A stretch of 64,000 nt of DNA from Allodiplogaster sudhausi. Taxonomy: Eukaryota; Nematoda; Chromadorea; Rhabditida; Diplogasteridae. A model generated the notes under the pieces. It was not told the DNA's origin. It did no database searches and saw only the letters and a list, made by a program, of their open reading frames with translations. Positions 47,991 to 60,418 of this stretch are shown piece by piece. Position 1 is the first letter of the stretch. Every line of letters begins with the position of its first letter. The stretch lies in contig CALZFC010000248.1 of assembly GCA_945643635.1 (NCBI GenBank), forward strand, positions 4,517,501 through 4,581,500. The letters are read 5' to 3'. The translations under genes and the position numbers were made by a program.

Positions 47991-48594
47991 TCTCGCCTCA
48001 AGTAGGTCTGAAAATTTTCTTCATGTTAAAAGTCAAATGCGATCTCTCGTTAAAATTCTATTCCCATGCGCGAGACAATGGAGAATACAAAACACGTTTG
48101 CCATGGGAAATCAATCTATTTCTTTTATGCCTTTGATGTTTCAAACGTCACAGACAATTCACACTGGATACGAGAAAGTAACAAATTTACGTTTTGTTCT
48201 TTTCGACTCTAGAAGCACATGACAAAAGATATGTTATGATTACTTTAATCTTCACTGCATTCGCACGTCAAGAAGTTTCACTCAATCATGCAGTTCGTTT
48301 AAAAACCGACAAGAATAGGGATCAGAATAATGACAATTGTTATAAATTATACAAATCAAAATCCAAGAAAAATAATGTGATCTTGTCAACCCTTATAATT
48401 TGCTCTCGGCATGATACCAAATCTATTCTAACATTTATTTTAGTGCAAGGTGCAATACAGGGTGCATTTGAAAATAGATGTGACTACTGTATGGATGCGA
48501 GAAGAATTGGAGATGCCTTTGAAAAAGAATAGAATTGTTCAGCTACATATGCATGTAGTACTTTTTATATTCCTTTGAAACGCTACAGAATTGT

Positions 48595-51540
48595 TCAGCT
48601 TGCAGCAACATTGCTGCCATTAATGACAGCTGTTGTAAAGGAGTTATCAGTCGGCTGGACGGTCTGCTTGTTAATCTTGAAGAACTTGAAGAATGGCAGC
48701 ATAAATATCTGAAAGTAGATTTTAACTAATGTGTTAATTCATTTTATTTTCAAATATTAAGTAATCAAATAATCTGTATAAGTCCGTTTGACTGGAGCTT
48801 CAATGGAACCTGTTTGCGGAGACATCTGATAAAAGAGATAACAAAGATAGCATCCGTAATGGGAAAGATAATCATGATTCGGACGAGGAGAGCGCCTCCG
48901 TAGCTGAGGTCGATGCCTGGCGTGGCAAATGTAACATTGCCTCGATAAAGTCATCCTACTCCTTTGTCTCATTTAAAAACAAACCTGTTGCAGGCGACAA
49001 GAAAATCAGCATTAGAGGCATGTATGAAAAGATTGTTGGAACGAGAGTCTGAACAAGAATCTATCAAATATCTTTTAACTACCGAGTATACATTAGGTAT
49101 TTTTTATATTGCATTCCTCCTTCTAAGTTTGAACTAAATTCTGAATAGCCGAGAAATGTAATATCATTTTTTGCGTCGGATTTTTATGGTGAATATGTCT
49201 GGTTCAAGAAGAAAAGTTAGTGAGATTAGCTTTTGAACGTAAGCAAGAAAGCATTCATGATGAATATATGTGTGTACACAACATGTATGCATGATGCAAA
49301 TGTCTGGTGAGAGTGAGAATAAAATAAGTCAGATTTGTTTTGGATGCGTGTGTTTTTCTTTGGTAAAAGTGACCTGGACGAGAAGAGCTATGAAGAGCTG
49401 CCGATGCAAATCGCGAGTTCGCTCAGACATTGAAATCGTCTTGAAAGCGAGGTTGATTCGGACGATGCAGAAGACGATTATGGCGCCAGTTCCTGAGGGA
49501 TAGAGAGGGGAGTAGAGAGGGAGAGATTGGAAAAATGGAGAGATATAGAGAAAGAAAGAGAGAGGGAGAGCGAGAGAGAGAGAAAGAGGGAAAGGAAGAG
49601 ATTGGGAAAAATGGAGAGAGGAACAGAGGCAGAAAAAGAGAGAGAAAGAGAGACGTGAGATAAAAGCAAAACAATGAGATTACAGAATAGGGAACATACA
49701 TAGATGGAGAGAAATGCTGAAAAGAAGAAGAAAAAGAAGCAGAAACCGAGCACTAGCGCCGTCCATGCCATGGTTGCGAGGACATGCGAGATGTTCCAGT
49801 CAAAGTTGCCTTTGTCGTTTGGCATCTCAAAGATGACTATCCAAATAGTGAACTTGACGAAGCCAAGACCAAACGCCAACCAACTAACCAGAACAATGAT
49901 TGCCATGTACGAATGCCTTTTAGGGTCCAAGTCGTAGAGTTCGTACAAGGGAAGTCGGCCTAGCAGCTGACAAAATAAAAAGTAAAACTAAAGATTTTTG
50001 ATATAACCATTTTATTTACTATGTAACACAGAAGCACAGATTTATGTAACCGTAAGTGCATACGTACATATGTACTTATATATAGATTATATGTATATAT
50101 GTATATTCATAGATAATACCCGAATCGTATGCAACGATGTATCTTGGCTTATTTTTATCTTTCAATATGGCGTACGCGATGTTATTGTGCTAAAACGAAT
50201 TAAAGATAGTAAAAAGAATAAAAATTAAGATAAATAAATAAAAATAAAATAAAAAACCCTTATGTTTTGACCTCGTCCGAGTAGGGCGTCGGGCAGCAGC
50301 AGCCGAGGAGGATGGCGTCGACGACGCAGTTGTACACGATCGCCACCGCACCAAAGGGCAGCGCCGACCGCCGAAGCTGCCAGCCAGAGATTCATTCCAG
50401 GATCGATGGCCTAGCGGGGTTCATTTATATCTCTTTGTTTGTTTTCCCGTGAAATCACTTCTTGAATTAGTAATTTGCAGTGAGGCGATAAGATAGTGCC
50501 TGACTCGTTGTCATCTATACTCTTCGTATTTTGTCTATATACATATGTTGTATATTACTTTTGTACATGGTGTATGAACATTTACAGAAATATCGACCTC
50601 GTGGCCCTCATAAGTCGTATGTGCCCCGAGGAATATTTTTTAAAATTTTTTTACATTTGCTATAGCACTTTTATTATACACTCTTTGCTATTAAAAAAAA
50701 CCCCGTTACATTGAGAGTAGTGCGCTGAACGGACCGGCAGATGGCGTTCCACCGGTAGACAAAGTGGAGTGCGAGCAGAATAAAGGTCTGGTAGAACATG
50801 AGAATGAAGAGAGAGCATGAGATGATGCCGCCGTAATACGGCAAGTGAGGCGCGACCTCTGTGAAGAAGATCCAGCCATTGCCACAAAAGTAGTCCACCT
50901 GCAATCGACAAGAGGGAACAACTCGGCATGATTCGACCGACATCTTTAAGCAGCACGAAACTCAATAATTTTTTTTCTGAATTTTCCAAGCCCTTTTTTA
51001 GGAGAAAGGACGCTATTTCAAGCGTGTTTTTGGCTCTTTTAGTGTGTTCTAATCGATACCCTACGACTAAACATAAATACATCATTTAGAAGGCGGGGCG
51101 GTATAATGTATTCGTATACTTTTTCTTAGCTCCTAATAAATCATACCGGTCGAATGATGGCGTGATTCACAGAGTAGATAATGTTCGAGATCGAGAAGGC
51201 GAGAAGCAAAAAGCGATAGTTGCCGAGGTTCAGCTAAAAGAGAATTTTGACCATATCCTTTCCTTCCTTCGTTTAACAATGATTTGAACTTTTTATTTAG
51301 GATTTATTTATTTAGAAAATTTATTTATGTTTTTATAATGTAAATATTAGTTTGTTGATGATTGAATTTAGATTTTTGAGAGAGGAGAAAAAAAGACCAA
51401 CACGAGTATGCTGACGCAGTGTTAGGCATGCGAGTGTGCCATTCGTGCAGCATGCAAAAATCGCGCAGGCAGCAAGCAGGTAGTCCAGCGGAAAAGTTCG
51501 ATTCCACCATTGTTTTCGGTTGCAAAGATACCCACGGTTA
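48595..51540 (-). CDS. Nematode chemoreceptor, Str/Srj-like 7TM receptor
   Basis: Ten exons: 51540-51402, 51233-51147, 50898-50710, 50376-50272, 50189-50120, 49959-49747, 49492-49374, 49048-48985, 48916-48810, 48708-48595. All phases agree and no stop interrupts them. Segments: PLDYLLAACAIFACCTNGTL (TM1), LGNYRFLLLAFSISNIIYSV (TM2), GIISCSLFILMFYQTFILLA (TM3), IVLVSWLAFGLGFVKFTIWI (TM4/5 region), TGAIIVFCIVRINLAFKTIS, LHRQLFIALLVQTLVPTIFS (TM6) and IMIIFPITDAIFVISFI (TM7), with a cytoplasmic tail. LGNYRFLLLAF and RQLFIALLVQTLVP are typical of the Str/Srj group. The start exon upstream of 51540 was not identified. This looks like an intact receptor gene, arranged in tandem with the Srh/Sri-like gene. 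Confidence 0.85.
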
Positions 51541-52009
51541 CTGTAGGACACATGATGATAGTTGGCTTTAGAATAATTAAGAAAAAAAGAAACTAGACGG
51601 TTCAGAATACGCATCGAACGGAAGTATTGCATTAATGAGCCTTTCAACTAATGAAAAGCGGCATGCAGAAATAGACTTTGATATTTCTGTGTAAGGGTTG
51701 TGTTGAAGAATAAGGCTGGATTACATTCATATGTAATGAGCTTTCTAGTAAAATCTCTGGCGCCGTTCGTTATAAACAATTGGCAGAGTCATTTTAATAA
51801 TATGAGAATTTAGGAATTAATATAATTGTCGTCCTTTCAGCTGATTAAATAAACAATAGGTCAAGAATTATAAATAAAGACATTTCGACGCACTTTTGCG
51901 ACAGATGAAATGACGCAACCGGGGAGTGAGTTATGCAAACTGTCAGCAGCGGCCAGAAAATTACAGAGAGATACTGAGATCAAAGAGACATTTCTTATCC
52001 CTTTCAACA

Positions 52010-52294
52010 TTAAAGGAAGCATCCGGCGAATAATTCTACAGTAGCGCTAGAGAACGCGTTTGAATGCGCGCGCTCATAAAGTTGCCTGTCGCTCGGTCGA
52101 GAGAGCGTGTGAAACAGGAGGGTGGCTCCGACCTATCGTAGCTAATTCTCTACCCGCCAGTTTTCACGTTACTATTTCTCAGAATGTAATAGAAGAAAAT
52201 CGCTCAAACTTTCTGGAGACATGTTTTACGCCAAGATGAACATGTTAATATAGAAAAAAACATAGGTTAATTATTCCCCGGATACCTCCTTTAA
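52010..52294. mobile_element. MITE, 285 bp, TTAA ends
   Basis: The left end TTAAAGGAAGCATCCGGCGA pairs with the right end TCCCCGGATACCTCCTTTAA, allowing four mismatches. Both ends carry TTAA. No coding capacity. Confidence 0.7.
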
Positions 52295-52736
52295 GTGAAG
52301 ATAATTTCTTTTGCCTTTCTGTGATTAATACATAGAATAAGGGAAAATTATGGCCATGGTTTGTTGACTGGCGAATGAAAAGCAAAATCTACCAATAAGT
52401 ACAGTAGTTTCCTCTTAAGTTTTAACATCTGTCGTCGCAACGTCATGGTTGGATTTTAACAAAGGTTTATGCAATTAGCATGAATTCAATGTTTGTTTCT
52501 CGTTTTCAAATGTCTTATCGTCAGTTCACTAACTACCTCGATTCATAACTATTAGAATAAATCTGAATGTTAAAGAATATTTTTACAACAATTGTATACA
52601 TACATAAAACAAACTTTATTACAGTGATTGATTAGAGGAACACCATCACACTAATAACGATTGAATAGGTAATGTCTGTCAAGTCTTTTAGGAGTATATC
52701 ATTGATTTTTATCAGATGAATGGACCCATACTTATA

Positions 52737-52931
52737 GGAGGGCGATCGCCGAAAAAGATTTTATGCGGGGGTATATAATTGTCGCGTCTGAGCTGTGATT
52801 CCTCACTCTCATTCTCACGTGCTATTTCGCAGGTCGCACAAACTCTTTGCGTGAAAATAGTACGTGCAAATGAGAGTACTATGGGGTTCAGCAATTTGAA
52901 ATATCACGTGATTTTTCGGTGATCGCCCTCC
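52737..52931. mobile_element. MITE, 195 bp
   Basis: The left end GGAGGGCGATCGCCGAAAAA is matched by the complement at the right end with one mismatch (GATCG versus GATCA). The interior has no coding frame. Confidence 0.75.
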
Positions 52932-53625
52932 TTTAAACAAATGACTCTATAGTGAAGAATACGAGGTATGCAATTTTTGACATTGAGAAGGACACGTTCA
53001 TATGAATAATTCGGGGACATACATATTTATGTTAAGGAAGACGATCAATGAAGGTACTGTGGGAAATATCAAATTGCCGCGCCTCCGAACACTCTTTCAC
53101 TCAGCCGCTTTGTGCGGTCGTCAAAATACCACGCGAGATGGAGAATGTCTGTGATGCCAGGAAAAACGCGGCAATTCAAAGTTGCATTTTAATTCTCACA
53201 GCAATAGTTTTCCTTTAACTGATAGCTGCAATATTAACTAACAGTAATTATCGTTAAGTGATCAGTCCTACTTAATAGTTGGCTTCTCAACTTTGAGATG
53301 ATTGAGTGATCTGCAGAACGAAATGACGATTCAATCATCATAATTTATATGTTGTTTGGATTCTGAAATATCATCCGTCTTCTACATATCTTATCGCATT
53401 TCCTCTTTTTTACATTTAGAGTTGGCTTAGGAAGGGTATGCCGCATATGTTCACGGAGACTTCTCACAAAGCAATCGTCGGTCATTAAATCTGTCCACAC
53501 GAAGCACATAGTTTCCAAAAATATGGATCGTGCACTCTACAGACTTACGTACATAGCAATATCGTGGGAAGTGTTGAAGAAAGCGTTCAGTTTATGATGC
53601 TGGAATCTAACGCCGGACCATTCGT

Positions 53626-53834
53626 ATCCGTATGAATATGATAATCAACATGATTCTAAAGACTCAAATATGACAATTTTAGAGTTGCCGACTTGTATAT
53701 GTGGACACATGAATACATGTTTTTGATATGTTTTTGATATGTATTCATTTGCCAACATATACAAGTCTGCAACTCTAAAATTGTCATATTTGAGTCTTTA
53801 GAATCATGTTGATTATCATATTCATACGGATGCG
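53626..53834. repeat. Long near-perfect hairpin, about 90-base arms
   Basis: The left arm from tccgtatgaatatgataatc pairs with the right arm ending gattatcatattcatacgga, with very few mismatches across about 90 bases. The loop is about 25 bases (atgtttttgatatgttttt). It lies next to the truncated end of the inverted cysteine synthase copy. It could be a MITE or a source of hairpin RNA. Confidence 0.85.
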
Positions 53835-54251
53835 AGACAGAGAGAGATAGATGATGGTTGAGGACTTTTTTTGCCACGCCTTTTCGTTCAAGGCGTAAAG
53901 TTCTTTGTAACTGAAATTCCAGAGCAGGAGGCATATTGCGGATTGGACAGATGCAGCCGATATGGAACTTTCGCGATAACCCGCTCTACAATTGCAAGTA
54001 CTTGATATACACACATATGTATATGTATTAACACATTGTATAAATGGATCACAATTGTTATAAATCAGAAAACATTGACTAAATTCAGCATGATTGCCGA
54101 GCCGGGGCCCAAAGTGGAGTGAACTCACTTCATTCGCGGTGTAGATATACAAATAAAGAAGGAGTAATAAGAGACTGAGCAAAGAAGAAGAGACTGAAAA
54201 AAGAGAAAGAAAAAAGGAAAGAGAAAGAGAAAGAGAAAGAGAGTTATGCAC

Positions 54252-56740
54252 GTCCGCCTTCTTCTCTCTCAGAAATCGTCCAGCGCCCGCGAGTGTTCCA
54301 CCTGACCCGCATCCAATGCAGAGGATGTCCACCTGTAAAGCAATGGAAAATATGCGATATCAATCAAGAGGAGAAATGTTGCGTTGTAAGCGATTTTGGC
54401 GGTATTTCACGCAGTTTCTCGAGCGTAGGAAATTGCGCAAACTAGTGAGAACATGATAGAGCGCTGCAATTTGATCCAATTCTTCTTTGGTTGATGATCG
54501 TCAAGATGAATCCTACTTTTTCAATATCCTTCCAATAATCTTAACATAAATCAATAATGTCACTATCAATCAATAATGTCAATTTCAATTACTAAAACAA
54601 ATCGAAATGCTTAAATTCCCGTTCGTCTGGCTCCAAATCTCTGGGCCGGTAGTCGCGTAGTGCGCCCCCACGTTCGCCGGACTATCCCACTGTGTAAACA
54701 ATGCCACATTGATAGTTACAATTTGTTACATGACATTGGTTACAAAGGAAATGAAAAAAAAACAATTAAAATGATATCATAAAAATTAAGTAACAATTAT
54801 CTATTTATATTAGCAGTTCATCAGTCGTTGACAGCATCTAGACTACTTCTACAATAGAATACAAAACAGACACCTGATTGAGGACGAGTGAGTTTGGAAT
54901 GACGTCGGCAAGCTCATTAGCGACTCGGAACATCTCAGCGATGCCGAGCTCTGGATCAGTGAGGATCACCTGGAGGATAGATTTTATTTTTATTAACTAT
55001 AAATATGTCATACTTCAGGGGCAGGGATATATGTAGTTCTCTTTGACCCTGATCGCTGCCAGCTGGTTTGATAAATACATACATACATACTAGTTAGGCA
55101 AGGGCGAACTATCAAACGTAACTATCGGCAGCGTGCTAATAGTTCTGAACTATTTGCGCTGTGTCTATTTAGGTAAATAAGGCGAGAATTCAAAAATTAG
55201 TTTAGTTTTCCATTAATATACATTCACCTCGGCGTCGTATGCCTTCAAGACTGTGCGACTTTCGACGCTGTAATTCGAGGGCATCGTGACGATCAACTTG
55301 TACCTGCCATGGGAAAAGTTGAACTTTTTTTGTTTGTTCTTCTTTTTCGGGAAGTATTTCTATTCCAGAATTTCAACTTTCTCAATTCCTGAACGAATGT
55401 CGCTATTTTAAAACACGCTAGAACAAACACTCCTACCACGATCACCCTGACACGTCCGAGGCAACATAATTGTACCGTCTGCTTTTTGTGAAATAATTCT
55501 CTCTAGCGTCTCTAGCGTCCGGGATCTGGTGGAGTCTCGTGAAAAATAGGGTAGTCCAACTAGATCACTAAGTCATCTGGGTCAAAGATTTCTAATGCGA
55601 TTTATTCAGATGCTAACTCCTCTCAAATTTAAAAATAGTTTAAGCAGAACACATTTTAATAAACATCGAAAACATGAGTTTATCGTTCCTTTAAGCGAGC
55701 TAACCCTTGAAGCCCTTCCTCAATTATTTTCGCCCCTTTTTCATGTTCGCAAAAGCATTTAGCCTACAAGCCAAAGATTGCAAGCTCTCAACTATATCAC
55801 ATTATCCCCTTTCATAGTCTGATTCTTTGTCCACGAACCCTTTTTTCTTGGGCGCAAGTGCAAGAGCAATGCCAAGATTGCCGCCCGTCGGAGTAATGAG
55901 TACGGAGACGCCCGGCTTGATCAATCCCTGGAAATTACCGTCGATTTATAGTGTGTTTCTGAAAAATTGCAAACAACAGAATCACACTAAAACATGCGAA
56001 CCTTTTCCTCCGCTTCGACAATCATCGCGCACCCGACACGATCCTTGACTGAACCAGCCGGATTCATGTAATCGAGTTTGACGGCTGAATATGAGAGGGA
56101 TTTGAAACGAATCATTTACTCCTTTAGAAATAATTTTTTTATTGCTCTATTTCAATGTTCATAAATATACATACATGTATACAAAATAAATCACCGGTTG
56201 TTTACATATGTAAAGAATTGAATAATCCTTCTTTTGTGCCCAAAATACGACCTTTTCTTTCTACTTTATAGTCTTCTTATCGTTATTGTTAGTCTCTTTT
56301 GGGAGGACGCTTTGGCACGGCCGCACTATTTGGAGTGGTTCGTATGTACTTGATTCTTTGAATCAATAACATCTTGTAGTCTAACTCTCTTTCTCTCTTT
56401 CTCTCACTCTTTCTATCTCTCTATCTCTCTTTCTCTCCCTCTTTCTATCTCTTTTTCCCTCTTTTCTCCTCTCTCTTAATTCTGTCACAGGGAAGCAGTC
56501 TGAAATGTTCACTCTTCGTTACAGGAACTCGTTCAGTTAGAGTAAGTTCGCTCGCTTACCGATCCTTGCGTTCAATCCCCTCGTGACGTTGTGCAGCTCG
56601 ACGAGCGGTGTCTTGCCGACGCACTCGGTGACAACGTGGCAGAGGAGGGAGTGGGCCTTTTTTCTCAATCTTTCTCCTTCTCTTTCTTTTTTGTTGCTGA
56701 AAAAAGAAGAATATACAACACGAAAGTTTGCTTGATGCAT
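54252..56740 (-). pseudogene. Inverted, 3'-truncated cysteine synthase copy
   Basis: Seven exons match exons 1-7 of the gene at 40909: to 56560, 56084-56002, 55927-55839, 55303-55228, 54969-54874, from 54689, and 54332-54252; several have identical lengths (83, 89, 76, 96, 81). Landmarks kept: [20 protein letters not shown] with the PLP Lys, [13 protein letters not shown]. Changes: the Asn loop is PTGGNLGIALA (Ser to Gly), the homologous ATG is AAG so a start would have to come from upstream (MHQANF at 56740), and the exon 6 donor AAG|GT is replaced by GAATTT. Exons 8-11 (the C-terminal third) are absent. This is a duplicate in inverted orientation that is now a pseudogene. Confidence 0.9.
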
Positions 56741-57632
56741 GCACGTGATTGAATAAGGATGAAGAATAGTTGCAAAATAGATTGGTTTGCGAACGGAAGT
56801 ACGACTGGACTACAAAAGTTCGCTCGATTACGCCCAATGCATCGCTTTATGCACGTTTTATTTGTGTTGAATATCTATTGACTTTTGAAGAAAAAAAACC
56901 AAATGGCAGACGAATATTACTGAATGCCCATTTTAAGCTTTGAGTTAAGGGAAAACATAGTTATACATTTATATGTACAAATGCATGAACATGAGACTGA
57001 AAAAGAATGCCAAAGATAGATGGGACACAAAGAATATGTGTGTGAGAGAGAAAGGGTGGAAGAGACCGAGCGAGAGACAAAGAGAGATAAAATGGCCGTG
57101 TTGGAAATGTGTGAAAGACGGCGATTAAGATAAGAGAAATCCCGTCGACAGAAAAGCAGACTCATGCATGCAAGTGAACACGGGTCACTCGGTCAAAACT
57201 GATTTCTTCTCGCCAAGCACGCATTTTGTACCTGTGGACAGTTGCGATATCGAAAACAAGGCTCGTTCTGTCTTCTTTGCTCTCTTCTTCAATCTCTATT
57301 ATTCTTTTTTCACTCTCTCTTTCTCTCTCTCTCTTCCTCTTTTCCCTCTCTCTTTCTTTCTTGCTCTCTCTCCCTTTCTCTCTCTCTTTTTCTCTAATTC
57401 ACTCTAAACCACTCTCAGTCACTCTCTCGCCGAAACTTGAGCACAGATAGATAACATGACAATCTCATTTCTCTCTTCCGACTGTTTTCCTTGCCACTCT
57501 ACACTCTGGCACTATCATTTTCCTCGCTAACTTTTCCTTTCTTCATTCTCCTTGCCCGATTTAATCACTGTCAAATTGGAACTGCTCACTTTCTTTTTAC
57601 ATCGATTCACCAATACTTCTTGAACATGCAGC
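56741..57632. other. Intergenic, CT/GA tracts
   Basis: Low-complexity CT-rich sequence at 57310-57400 and GA-rich sequence at 57040-57100. No exon recognised. Confidence 0.5.
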
Positions 57633-57778
57633 CCAGAGTGTCATGTAATCAACAAAAATGCTGCCCCGCCTGGCCAACTCGAGCAAAGCCGGAGAGTTGC
57701 AAGGGCTGCCACGCGCGGACACCTCAGCTCGGGTTGGTCGGACTGGGCGGCATTTTTGTCTGTTCCTAGACACTCTGG
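57633..57778. mobile_element. Hairpin MITE, 146 bp
   Basis: Almost the whole element is an imperfect hairpin: the left end CCAGAGTGTC and ACAAAAATGC pair with the right end GCATTTTTGT and GACACTCTGG. The interior is GC-richer than its surroundings. Confidence 0.75.
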
Positions 57779-58915
57779 TCTTAAAGCGCTGGAAGCATTC
57801 GTTATTCAATGCCAGGCCATGCTGCCGTGCTGAGCAGGCCGGGAAGGCCACCCGGAGAGAATTGCCTCCCATCCCATTGCACCCGCTCAGACGCATGCGT
57901 TGGGCTGCCTGCTTGATTCGAAAGAAGCGAACGATCAGCGTAAAGATATCGTGGCTTTCTTTGGAAGGAAGGAAGCGGGCGTGGCGAACTTTTTCCACCT
58001 TTAATTCCCTTATACACTGGCAACAAGAACATGCATACAAGTGTATTTACAGAACTGATAAAAGTTTTTTGTGAACATTAATTGTACTGAATAAATAAAA
58101 GATTTATTTTCTAGAATAGAAATTATTCAGAATTAAGCAGCATAATACAATATGTCACCTGCACATCGATGACAATAGTATTCTTCATCCGACCACACAG
58201 ACGTCGAGTCTAATGTGCCAATTCGAGAGAAAAGTAAAGCGGACGAAAAATATAGATTTTAGTAATCACCTTCCGGCATTTCAATACCCTTTCATATTTT
58301 ATTCGCTTTCTCTCTTGCAGCCGTCTGGGCATTGACAAAATCGTGCTCGCCCTGCCACCTCTCGCACATCCGCCACATGCCGAGGCTCAGGGCACGGACG
58401 GCTGCAGCCCATGAAGAAGTCAATTGACTCATGGACTGAAGCACTTTAGCAGCCCGCCTTGCCATGTTTAATAATAGGGCAGCCAGGCCAACTCCTGCAC
58501 TACACGGATAGTACACTCGCTGCCAGTCACGGTCGGGTGCAAGAATACTTTGACCATCTGCCAACGCCTTCACAACTCAGCACCCTACACTCGAAGAGTT
58601 TTACTGAACACGTACTCTTTCATATCTTCGATGCGTTACAGAATCCGCTCTCCCGACGATGAACTAGGGCATGTTATTCTTCATTCTGTTCCTCATCTCT
58701 CGTATCAAGGGGAGTTAGCCAAGTGGAAACGCGAGTTTTCAATAAAAATACAGTGAGACAGGGAAATATAAATTTCCAATCGGGCACCAGTTTGAATATT
58801 TTTGCGTTAAACATTTTGAGAAGAATGATAAACGGTTGCCGATATTCGGTAGAGAGGGAGAGAGAGCTAGTTTGAGCATACCAACTCTAACATAAGTAGT
58901 CAATTCCAAGGGTGA
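57779..58915. other. Unassigned, open but unrecognised frames
   Basis: Moderately GC-rich blocks at 57800-58060 and 58300-58650 keep open frames on both strands, but none shows a domain or consistent splice borders. They may be remnants of a repeat element. Confidence 0.4.
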
Positions 58916-59250
58916 CCGGCCCCGGCCCTCGGGGCCGGGGCGACCCTGGAGGCCGGGGGCCGTCCTCGGGGGCCGGGGCCGACCCTAGGGGCCGGGCCCC
59001 TGAAGTTCACCCCCCCTCCCCCCCAGTTGATCAACATGAGCCAATTTATGATGAAAAGTGCCTCGATTTATTTCGTTTACGTTTCAGATGTACGAATTTT
59101 CTAAATTTTTAATGAATTTGTCCTCCGACGCAGAAATGTTTTAGAAAAATTTTATGATTTGGGGCCGGGCCTCTTTCGGGGCCGACCCCGGGGCCGGGGC
59201 CAACCTCAGGGGCCGGGGCCGGGGCTTACCCTGGGGCCGGTCCCGGCCAC
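58916..59250. repeat. GGGGCC-rich islands flanking AT-rich DNA
   Basis: Two blocks, 58916-59005 and 59160-59250, consist of variants of ggggccggggccgaccc. About 155 bases of AT-rich sequence lie between them. G-runs could form quadruplexes. Confidence 0.85.
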
Positions 59251-59699
59251 CTCTGGTCAATTCGTCTATTTGGAAAACATGAGCGTGTTAATACATACGC
59301 CTATCTTTTTCCCGCTTCAACGCTTTATTTCAACGGGTAAATGGATTCCGTGGAGCGCAATGAGTCTTCGTCATTCTTGGGACTTGATGTATGATGTAGG
59401 AAATTGGCACCAAGGAGCAATTATTAGTCGTGATACACTGCGCAATAAATTCATTAGAATGCTACAGTTCCTGAAGGATGTACTTTTGAAAAATTCGTCA
59501 CTCACATACCATACGAACATGGAAATCGTAGGTAGAAAATTCTAAAACACAGTTAGTCTACAGCCAGGGAGATAGAGAGCAGACTCAGGCGTCAGGGAAA
59601 CACATACATTGTCCCTAGGCGTAGTGATCTTTCACGAGGTAGACCAAGCTCGATCGTCTTACGAGTTCATCATCGACGCTGCTGCTGGTGAAACAAACA
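59251..59699. other. Open frame without recognised domain
   Basis: A plus-strand open stretch (about 59260-59545) includes NWHQGAIISRDTL and FIRMLQFLKD. There are no splice borders or family match. It may be chance or a fragment. Confidence 0.3.
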
Positions 59700-60068
59700 T
59701 ACCGTATTTTCTCTATTAATGTCCCGGGGCACTATTTTTCAATACCCATGCGAGATGGGCACTATTAGAGGTGGGGGGGGGGGGTTCTATTAGAGGGAGA
59801 GGGACTATTTTTCAATGTGATGCACAAAAAGTTTGTTAACAACATTTTACTTTAAAAAAAAAAGAAGAATCATAGCTCGAATTCAATGGAACCATCACTG
59901 GAAAAAAAATTTTTTTCAAGAGATTTTTAATGAATTAGCAAAATAAGTTCATTGGGAAGAGCATCTCATGCCTCCAGGCTTCATTCGAGGTACGTCGTGA
60001 GCCGAGATAATAGATTATTAGGGTGGGGCACTATTGGAAGGGGGGGCTCTAATAGAGAAAATACGGTA
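59700..60068. mobile_element. MITE, second copy of the TACCGTATTTTCTC family
   Basis: The termini match those at 47215-47659. The interior shares ggcactattagagg, gttctattagaggga and a fragment with aacaacattttacttt, confirming one family. Confidence 0.85.
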
Positions 60069-60418
60069 GGTAGAATTCCACGATAAGGAGCCCAAACATG
60101 CGGCCGCTTTTTCAGATTCAGACAGGATAGGAATCTTCGACATCCCCCCAACCCGATCTTGTATCCATAGATAGAGAAAATTATGCCTTAAACCAACGGA
60201 AAAATACTTCTAAGGGAGGATAGTTTGTTTGCACATGCGAGAACTTCCGGTTGTAGTTTTATATACAGCAGCGTACAGTGAAGTGGATATTTTCGATATT
60301 TAGGCAAATTTGTTTAAAGTAGAAGAATGTTTATGAAATTTTAAAGGATGTTTATTTTTTTGACTTCCAAAAACAGGTTATTGGTTTTCATTGATCCATT
60401 ATTGAGCGAGAAGCGTCA

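Larger units (their letters stand above)
51541..53625. other. Intergenic with two MITEs
   Basis: Contains MITEs at 52010-52294 and 52737-52931. The start exon of the chemoreceptor may lie just after 51541. No other coding signal. Confidence 0.5.

Noticed and set aside
57597..58074. Overlapping open frames on both strands
   Set aside because: They overlap a hairpin MITE and GC-richer repeat debris, with no domain or splice support.
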